Of a DNA stretch of 9,723 bases, positions 1 through 3,883 are shown piece after piece. Both the position numbers and the translations under genes were made by a program. How positions within the stretch are numbered: position 1 is the stretch's first letter; every line of letters begins with the position of its first letter. Under the pieces are notes generated by a model. That model was given only the letters and a program-made list of their open reading frames with translations, was not told the origin of the DNA and ran no database searches. Source of the stretch: an uncultured Anaerotruncus sp. (GTDB lineage Bacteria; Bacillota; Clostridia; Oscillospirales; CAG-272); contig CAJLZE010000074.1 in assembly GCA_905210995.1 (NCBI GenBank), positions 1 to 9,723 of the forward strand, written 5' to 3'.

Positions 1-4
1 CACC

Positions 5-37
5 GAGGGAGGGGGACCGCGCAGCGGTGGAAGGAGT
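5..37 (+). repeat. Small palindromic repeat, copy 1 (GAGGGAG-hairpin-GGAAGGAGT)
   Basis: The sequence has a GAGGGAG head, a 5-bp stem ACCGC/GCGGT around a GCA loop (16-28), and the tail GGAAGGAGT. The minus strand at 2535-2573 carries the same head and tail, with a different stem (GTCGCC/GGCGAC) around a GCA-containing loop. The stem therefore changed while pairing was kept. I recall similar elements being abundant between genes in gut Clostridia, but I could not compare databases. Confidence 0.55.
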
Positions 38-137
38 TTTCTTTTAAACTCGGGTAACGTTGGAGCAGATTTTTAGCTTCATACCCCGATGGTGGCGTAA
101 GTTCAAATACATATCTCACTGCACGGCAACGGCCGTA
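37..137 (+). repeat. CTCGGGT interspersed repeat, copy A
   Basis: A T-rich run (37-45) leads into CTCGGGTAACGTTGGAGCAG from position 49, followed by AGCTTCATACC and GATGGTGGCG. By eye about 53 of the first 68 positions match copy D (minus strand, 2780 downward). Unlike copies B and D it lacks the GTTACATCAGAAC hairpin. At 110-137 it passes directly into a 28-base module that recurs inverted at 2607-2634. It looks like an internally deleted or mosaic member of the family. Confidence 0.7.
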
Positions 138-239
138 GGGGAGGGGCTCTGCTCCTCCCGCCAATAAAATCTGCACATACTCTGCGGGAGTGGCAACCTC
201 GGGTTTCACCCGTGGCATACCCTCCACACGTTTCGTTTC

Positions 240-274
240 GGAAGGTCTTGCTGCGGCAAGGCCTTCCTTTATTT
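240..274 (+). terminator. Rho-independent terminator of an upstream gene
   Basis: The left arm GGAAGGTCTTGC (240-251) pairs with GCAAGGCCTTCC (256-267) across a TGCG loop. This is a 12-bp stem with a single G-T wobble. It is followed by TTTATTT on the plus strand only. It would end a plus-strand transcript entering from outside the window and insulate the promoter at 334. Confidence 0.85.
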
Positions 275-333
275 ACTGCTCCCGTTCGTCGGTCTTCGAT
301 CCCCTTCTCCCTTAGCCTTTACTCTTTTTTGTA

Positions 334-362
334 TTGACAACCGCGCGGTTTTGCATTATAAT
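334..362 (+). promoter_or_regulatory. Consensus sigma-A promoter for the transketolase operon
   Basis: TTGACA (334-339) and TATAAT (357-362) are separated by 17 bases, a perfect match to the housekeeping sigma consensus. Transcription would start near 369, leaving a leader of about 28 bases with GGAGG at 387-391. The spacer contains a perfect 12-base palindrome, AACCGCGCGGTT (339-350), placed where a repressor could block polymerase. The promoter reading is strong; the operator reading is speculative. Confidence 0.9.
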
Positions 363-397
363 TATATTGAAATAATACCCCACTACGGAGGATTGAA

Positions 398-1228
398 ATG
401 GAACAGACAAAGCTCACAGAGCTTAAAAAGCACGCCGCTGCGGTGCGTCTCGGGATCCTCGACGGCACACACGCCGCCGCGTCGGGTCATCCGGGCGGAT
501 CGCTCTCGATAGCGGACGTTATCACCTACCTTTATTTCGAAGAAATGAACGTTGACCCCAAGGACCCACATGCTGCCGACCGCGACAGACTGGTGCTCTC
601 AAAGGGTCACACCGCGCCCGCTCTTTATGCGGTGCTGGCTGAAAAGGGATATTTCCCGAAGGAGGATCTCCTCACGCTCCGTCAGGCGGATTCTTACCTT
701 CAGGGGCACCCCGACATGAAGCACACCCCGGGCGTTGATATGACCACCGGCTCGCTTGGTCTCGGCGTTTCTGCCGCCTGCGGCATGGCTCTTGCCGCAA
801 AGATCGACAAAAAGGACTACCGTACATACGCCATAATCGGCGACGGCGAATCCGAAGAGGGTCAGGTATGGGAGGCTGCTATGTTTGCCGCTCACTACAA
901 GCTTGACAACCTCTGCTTTATCCTCGACCTCAACGGACTGCAGATCGACGGCAAGATCACCGATGTTATGAACCCGACCCCGCACGACAAGAAGTTTGAG
1001 GCTTTCGGCTTCAACGTGCTGAACGCGGACGCGCACGATTTCGATTCGATCGCGTCGGCATTTGCCGCAGCGCGCGAGTGCCACGGCAGACCTACCGTTA
1101 TCATCGCTCACTCCGTTAAGGGCAAGGGCGTTTCCTTTATGGAAAACCAGGTCGGATGGCACGGAAAAGCGCCGAACGATGCCGAATATGCACAGGCGAG
1201 AGCTGAGATTCTCGCGTCTCTTAACTGA
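398..1228 (+). CDS. Transketolase, N-terminal (thiamine diphosphate-binding) subunit
   Basis: This is the PP-domain half of a split transketolase (EC 2.2.1.1), a cytoplasmic enzyme that moves two-carbon ketol units between sugar phosphates in the non-oxidative pentose phosphate pathway. The 276-residue product shows GHPGG (30-34), SKGH (68-71), and the thiamine diphosphate/magnesium motif starting at GDG (148-150) and ending at Asn179 in LDLNG. The length is normal for the stand-alone N-terminal subunit. The ATG is 6 bases after GGAGG (387-391). The stop overlaps the next reading frame's upstream region, and the C-terminal half follows directly, so the two are co-transcribed and probably translationally coupled. 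The family also includes the related DXP-synthase N-terminal domain, but the SKGH and GHPGG context favours transketolase. Confidence 0.95.
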   Translation: MEQTKLTELKKHAAAVRLGILDGTHAAASGHPGGSLSIADVITYLYFEEMNVDPKDPHAADRDRLVLSKGHTAPALYAVLAEKGYFPKEDLLTLRQADSYLQGHPDMKHTPGVDMTTGSLGLGVSAACGMALAAKIDKKDYRTYAIIGDGESEEGQVWEAAMFAAHYKLDNLCFILDLNGLQIDGKITDVMNPTPHDKKFEAFGFNVLNADAHDFDSIASAFAAARECHGRPTVIIAHSVKGKGVSFMENQVGWHGKAPNDAEYAQARAEILASLN

Positions 1229-1242
1229 TGGAGGTCAAGAAA

Positions 1243-2190
1243 ATGGCAGAAATGATTGAAAAGATCGCCACCCGCGAGGCATACGGTAACGCACTTGCCG
1301 AATTCGGCGACAAATACGATTTTGTGGTTCTGGATGCCGACCTCGCCGCCGCCACAAAGACAGGCGTTTTCAAAAAGAAGTTCCCCGACCGCTTTTTTGA
1401 CTGCGGCATTGCCGAGGGCAACATGATGACCGTCGCCGCGGGTCTTGCCGCTGCCGGAAAGATCCCGTTTGCGTCCACCTTTGCGATGTTTGCCGCCGGA
1501 CGTGCGTTCGAGCAGATCAGAAACTCCATCGCCTACCCGCACCTCAACGTGAAGATAGGTGCGACACACGCCGGCATTACCGTCGGCGAGGACGGCGCGA
1601 CGCACCAGTGCCTTGAGGATCTCGGCACGATGCGCACCATTCCGGGCATGGCGATAGTCAACCCCGCCGATGCCACCGAGGCGCGCGCTGCGGTCGAATG
1701 GGCGATAAACTATGTCGGTCCGGTCTATCTCCGCTTCGGCAGACTTGCCGTGCCGGTGCTTTTCGACAAGAACGACTACAAATTCGAGTTCGGCAAGAAT
1801 GTTGTGCTGCGCGACGGCAAGGATGTCACCATAATGGCGACCGGTATTACCGTTGCGATGGCGCTTGAAGCCGCAAAGCTGCTTGAGAACGAGGGCATTT
1901 CCGCCCGCGTGGTCAATGTTCACACCATAAAGCCGATAGATGCGGACAATGTTGCCGCCTGTGCCGCCGAGACCGGTGCCATCGTCACCGCCGAGGAGCA
2001 CAACATCATCGGCGGCCTCGGCTCCGCCGTGAGCGAGGTCGTGTGCGAGCGTTGCCCCGTGCCGGTGCTTCGCGTCGGTGTTGAGGACTGCTTCGGTCGC
2101 TCGGGCAAGGTACCCGCGCTGCTTGAGATGTACGGTCTCACCCCCGCGCACATTGCCGAAAAGGCAAAAGCCGCGGTCAAAATGAAATAA
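1243..2190 (+). CDS. Transketolase, C-terminal subunit
   Basis: This is the pyrimidine-binding plus C-terminal half of the split transketolase, pairing with the product of 398-1228 to complete the active site at the subunit interface. In the 315-residue product, Glu58 in CGIAEGN is the expected glutamate that activates the thiamine ring. GATHAG (106-111) and GATHQ (118-122) match the conserved pyrimidine-domain loop. The C-terminal part, with EEHNIIGGLGSAV, is the typical transketolase C domain. I chose ATG 1243 because GGAGG (1230-1234) sits 8 bases before it. The in-frame ATG at 1228, overlapping the upstream stop, would place that same GGAGG inside the gene. A strong terminator follows 16 bases after the stop. 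Confidence 0.94.
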   Translation: MAEMIEKIATREAYGNALAEFGDKYDFVVLDADLAAATKTGVFKKKFPDRFFDCGIAEGNMMTVAAGLAAAGKIPFASTFAMFAAGRAFEQIRNSIAYPHLNVKIGATHAGITVGEDGATHQCLEDLGTMRTIPGMAIVNPADATEARAAVEWAINYVGPVYLRFGRLAVPVLFDKNDYKFEFGKNVVLRDGKDVTIMATGITVAMALEAAKLLENEGISARVVNVHTIKPIDADNVAACAAETGAIVTAEEHNIIGGLGSAVSEVVCERCPVPVLRVGVEDCFGRSGKVPALLEMYGLTPAHIAEKAKAAVKMK

Positions 2191-2206
2191 GACCCGAATA
2201 ACCCGC

Positions 2207-2235
2207 GCCGGAGGCTCATGCCTCCGGCTTTTTTT
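2207..2235 (+). terminator. Rho-independent terminator of the transketolase operon
   Basis: A perfect 9-bp stem, GCCGGAGGC (2207-2215) and GCCTCCGGC (2220-2228), with a TCAT loop, is followed by seven T residues (2229-2235). The T-run directly abuts copy B of the CTCGGGT repeat. Confidence 0.95.
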
Positions 2236-2340
2236 AATCTCGGGTGGCGTTTGAGCAGACTCTGAACTGTGTACCACGACGGTGGCGCGGGTGCAGGCTC
2301 ATATCCGGCTATGGAGATATGGTTACATCAGAACAATATC
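2229..2340 (+). repeat. CTCGGGT interspersed repeat, copy B
   Basis: The T-run 2229-2235 (shared with the transketolase terminator) leads into CTCGGGTGGCG at 2239. The unit continues through GTACCACGACGGTGGCGCG to a terminal hairpin, AGATAT (2315-2320) pairing with ATATCT (2336-2341), whose loop contains GTTACATCAGAAC. It matches copy D on the other strand at roughly 80 of 101 positions by eye. Copy C begins 111 bases downstream in the same direction, so B and C are a tandem pair. Confidence 0.75.
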
Positions 2341-2411
2341 TTTTTTGATCCCGGGTGACGTTGGTGCGGATTTTGAGCTTCATACCTCGACGGTAGGCGG
2401 GGAATAAAATC
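2341..2411 (+). repeat. CTCGGGT interspersed repeat, copy C (short)
   Basis: The T-run (2341-2346) and GAT lead into CCCGGGTGACGTTGG from 2350, then TTTTGAGCTTCATACC and GACGGTAGGCG. After about 50 bases the family resemblance stops. An AATAAAATC module (2403-2411) follows, which also occurs downstream of copy A (163-171). The distal hairpin seen in B and D is absent. Confidence 0.65.
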
Positions 2412-2478
2412 AGTTCATCATTTTGCGTTCTGTTGCCCCGCCGCGCTTAGCCGTGCCAGGCACGGCGGATGAGGTGAT

Positions 2479-2513
2479 AAAAAGGATCCCGCCGCAGCGG
2501 GATCTTTCTTTAT
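2479..2513. terminator. Bidirectional terminator, probably serving sigK
   Basis: GATCCCGC (2485-2492) pairs with GCGGGATC (2497-2504) across a CGCA loop. On the plus strand TTTCTTTAT follows. On the minus strand the stem is followed by CTTTTTATC (the complement of 2476-2484). Because the transketolase operon already has its own terminator, this one most likely ends the sigK transcript, which would give sigK a 3' untranslated region of about 300 bases that includes repeat copy D. Confidence 0.7.
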
Positions 2514-2534
2514 ATCTTTGCTATCTTGTCTTTT

Positions 2535-2577
2535 ACTCCTTCAGTCGCCTGCGGCGACAGCTCCCTCAAGAGGGAGC
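2535..2577 (-). repeat. Small palindromic repeat, copy 2, with a second hairpin
   Basis: Read on the minus strand it is GAGGGAGCTG, a hairpin, then CTGAAGGAGT, matching 5-37. The stem is GTCGCC (2544-2549) with GGCGAC (2553-2558). The head of the repeat itself lies in a second perfect stem, GCTCCCTC (2560-2567) and GAGGGAGC (2570-2577). A third imperfect stem (GAGCC/GGCTC, 2574-2590) overlaps it. Confidence 0.55.
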
Positions 2578-2606
2578 CTCGGCAAGGCTCCGAGTTTCAC
2601 CCGATA

Positions 2607-2634
2607 TACGGTCGTTGCCGTGTAGTGCAATATG
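2607..2634 (-). repeat. 28-base module shared with copy A
   Basis: On the minus strand it reads CATATTGCACTACACGGC and continues AACGACCGTA. It matches plus-strand 110-137 at 24 of 28 positions by eye. Both contain ACGG and CCGT arms around a CAACG-type loop. Here it is separated from its CTCGGGT unit (copy D) by about 45 bases, whereas in copy A the two are fused. Confidence 0.6.
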
Positions 2635-2680
2635 AATCCGGGTTTCTTTTTCGGATTCAATCGTTCCGGTACAAATGGAT

Positions 2681-2790
2681 ATAATGTTCTGATGTAACTA
2701 TATCTCCATAGCAGATGTGAGCCTGCACTCGCGCCACCATCGTGGTATGAAGATAGGGATCCGATCCAACGTTACCCGAGTTCAAAAAAG
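2681..2790 (-). repeat. CTCGGGT interspersed repeat, copy D (inverted)
   Basis: On the minus strand the unit starts one base after the sigK stop codon with CTTTTTTGAA, then CTCGGGTAACGTTGGAT, ATACCACGATGGTGGCGCG and the GATATA/TATATC hairpin with a loop containing GTTACATCAGAAC. It is about 80% identical to copy B in the opposite orientation. The T-run at its head lies where a sigK terminator tract would be, but I see no convincing GC stem in front of it. Confidence 0.75.
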
Positions 2791-3477
2791 TCAACCGAGG
2801 CCGAAAGAATCGCGGAGCTTTTGGAGGGCGGATTTTTCTATGCGGCTGACATACGAGCGCGAGATGCCGAGCATGGCAGCAACCTCGCGCTGCGTCATGG
2901 GGCGCCTGCCGGAAAGCCCGTAGCGCAGCACTATTATCTGCCTCTCGCGGTCGCAGAGCGCCGTTTTGATGTATCGGTGCACGCGTTCGCTGTTGAGACG
3001 CAGATCGAGCACCTCCGCCATGTTGTCATCGCTGCTTATGACGTCGATGTAGGTCAGCGGATTGCCGTCGCGGTCAACGTCTATGGCGTCGTTTATGGAT
3101 ACTTCGGATTGCAGCTTTCGCTGCTGACGGAAGAACATGAGGATCTCGTTTTGTATGCACTTGGCGGCATAGGTGGCAAAGCGCGCGCCTTTTTCGGTGT
3201 CAAAGCTGTCTACCGCCTTTATCAGCCCGAGCGACCCCACGGAAACAAGATCCTCCTGCATGTTGCTTGAGGAATAATATTTTCTGACTATGTGCGAAAC
3301 GAGCCGCAGGTTATGTACTATCAGCTTTTCGCGCGCGTCGGCGTCGCCGGCTGCCGCAAGACGGAAGTATTTTCGCTCGTCGTCGGACGACAGCGGAGGC
3401 GGAAAGCCGCGCGGCGTGCCGATGCCGAGCATAATATGCAGAAATCTTGAAAAAATATTTATAAGGTATGAAAACAT
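2791..3477 (-). CDS. sigK: Sporulation sigma factor SigK, pro-form
   Basis: This is the late mother-cell RNA polymerase sigma factor of endospore formation, controlling coat and maturation genes. In the 228-residue product, FPPPLSS (25-31) and the region-2 core with DLVSVGSLGLIKAVDSFD (76-93), RFATYAAKCIQNEIL (99-113) and the region-4 helix-turn-helix TQREVAAMLGISRSYVSRIE (195-214) match my memory of Bacillus SigK closely. Residues 1-20 are hydrophobic, as expected of the SigK pro-sequence that is cleaved by a membrane protease. The start at 3477 has AGGAGG (3487-3492) 9 bases upstream. A longer frame begins at 3591 but adds 38 unconserved basic residues without a ribosome site. The gene is uninterrupted, with no skin-type element. 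SigE is the nearest alternative, but the residues around FPPPLSS favour SigK. Confidence 0.9.
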   Translation of the reverse strand: MFSYLINIFSRFLHIMLGIGTPRGFPPPLSSDDERKYFRLAAAGDADAREKLIVHNLRLVSHIVRKYYSSSNMQEDLVSVGSLGLIKAVDSFDTEKGARFATYAAKCIQNEILMFFRQQRKLQSEVSINDAIDVDRDGNPLTYIDVISSDDNMAEVLDLRLNSERVHRYIKTALCDRERQIIVLRYGLSGRRPMTQREVAAMLGISRSYVSRIEKSALQKLRDSFGLG

Positions 3478-3524
3478 TTTGCTTTGCCTCCTTCTCCCGC
3501 AGGCGCGCGGACGCCGACAGTGTC

Positions 3525-3554
3525 CGTATATGCTCCCCGTATGTGATTTTATGC
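3525..3554 (-). promoter_or_regulatory. Candidate SigE-type promoter for sigK
   Basis: On the minus strand, GCATAAA (3554-3548) and CATATACG (3532-3525) are 15 bases apart. They resemble the mother-cell SigE elements (a KMATATT-like -35 and a CATACANT-like -10) with two mismatches in each. Transcription would begin near 3517, about 40 bases before the sigK start. In Bacillus, sigK is transcribed by SigE with SpoIIID, so the arrangement makes biological sense. The match itself is only moderate. Confidence 0.4.
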
Positions 3555-3575
3555 TCCCGCTGTGCTGCGGTATGC
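3529..3575. repeat. Three TATGC repeats phased at 21 bp upstream of sigK
   Basis: TATGCTCCC occurs at 3529-3537 and 3550-3558. A third TATGC lies at 3571-3575, giving an exact spacing of 21 bp, or two helical turns. The first two overlap the candidate -10 and -35 elements of the sigK promoter. They could be sites for an activator on one face of the DNA or simply duplicated promoter sequence. Confidence 0.5.
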
Positions 3576-3677
3576 CGATCTTTGCCCGCATTTCCGCGCC
3601 GGATGCACGCGATGGGAGACTATATCTGAACCGCGCATTGGATAATTGTGTATTTTATTATATATATAAATTAACTC

Positions 3678-3727
3678 ATTGTAAATTATTGCCCACTGCG
3701 GGGTATTCTTTTATTAATATTTACAAT
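3678..3727. repeat. AT-rich inverted repeat in the divergent control region
   Basis: ATTGTAAAT (3678-3686) and ATTTACAAT (3719-3727) are exact reverse complements separated by 32 bases. They lie in a very AT-rich stretch (about 3640-3730) between sigK and the glycan operon. The spacing is long for a hairpin; paired operator half-sites are an alternative. No known box is recognised. Confidence 0.35.
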
Positions 3728-3733
3728 TAGGCG

Positions 3734-3762
3734 TTGCCATTGCGGGCGTTTTATGATAGAAT
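3734..3762 (+). promoter_or_regulatory. Extended -10 promoter of the glycan operon
   Basis: TTGCCA (3734-3739), a 17-base spacer, and TAGAAT (3757-3762) preceded by TGA (3754-3756) form a good housekeeping promoter with an extended -10. Transcription would start near 3769, giving a leader of about 115 bases before the first gene. The -35 falls inside one of two similar direct repeats (3689-3702 and 3734-3746). Confidence 0.7.
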
Positions 3763-3797
3763 ACTCTCGCATAGACAGTAGCAACAGCGCTAATCGG

Positions 3798-3826
3798 CGG
3801 CAGCCGTTCACACGGCTGCTGATTTT
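3798..3826 (+). promoter_or_regulatory. Terminator-like hairpin inside the glycan operon leader
   Basis: CGGCAGCCGT (3798-3807) pairs with ACGGCTGCTG (3812-3821) across a TCAC loop, with one G-T wobble, and is followed by ATTTTG. It lies between the promoter at 3734 and the first gene at 3884. If it terminates transcription, the operon would depend on read-through or antitermination. The T tract is short (four), so it may instead be a leader stem affecting RNA stability. Confidence 0.5.
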
Positions 3827-3883
3827 GCGCACACATCAGCTATACCGCTGCACATGAAATCTTTATTCTGAAAGGTCGGCGCT

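Larger units (their letters stand above)
1..333. other. Gene-free region with repeats and an upstream gene's terminator
   Basis: No open reading frame with a ribosome binding site or recognisable product lies here. The stretch contains a small palindromic repeat (5-37), copy A of the CTCGGGT repeat family (37-137), a GC-rich hairpin (139-147 pairing with 151-159, with a TCT loop), an AATAAAATC module (163-171), a short CGGGT/ACCCG hairpin (200-212) and a terminator (240-274). A tRNA was looked for and not found: there is no T-loop or acceptor pairing. Positions 275-333 show nothing specific. Confidence 0.7.
2236..2790. other. 555-base gene-free repeat region between convergent genes
   Basis: No credible gene lies here: the only frame above 60 codons in this stretch (2423-2635, plus) has no ribosome binding site and runs across hairpins. 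The region holds repeat copies B, C and D, a bidirectional terminator (2485-2513), the second small palindromic repeat (2535-2577), a 28-base module shared with copy A (2607-2634) and two further hairpins. One is GCCGTGCC/GGCACGGC at 2450-2466 around a single A. The other is TGAATCCG/CGGATTCA at 2633-2659. It separates the convergent transketolase operon and sigK. Confidence 0.75.

Noticed and set aside
1..240. tRNA or other structural RNA gene in the first 240 bases
   Set aside because: Several hairpins exist, but there is no acceptor stem, T-loop or anticodon arm arrangement. The sequence is explained by repeat elements.
1228..1242. Earlier ATG for the transketolase C subunit overlapping the upstream stop
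   Set aside because: GGAGG at 1230-1234 would lie inside the gene; it is correctly spaced for ATG 1243.
1108..2277. 389-codon open frame on the minus strand opposite the transketolase C subunit
   Set aside because: It is an antisense shadow of a well-conserved gene in GC-rich DNA. It lacks a ribosome site and its translation shows no recognisable domain.
2423..2635. 70-codon plus-strand frame in the repeat region
   Set aside because: It runs through a terminator and three palindromes and has no ribosome site or recognisable product.
37..2790. CTCGGGT repeats as a CRISPR array
   Set aside because: There are only four degenerate copies in two orientations with no uniform spacers, and no cas genes are present.
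2681..2790. Insertion sequence remnant at copy D
   Set aside because: No transposase fragment or target duplication was found; only non-coding repeats are present.
3478..3591. 38-codon N-terminal extension of sigK starting at 3591
   Set aside because: The added residues are basic and unlike any SigK. The ATG at 3477 has AGGAGG at good spacing, and the candidate promoter lies inside the extension.
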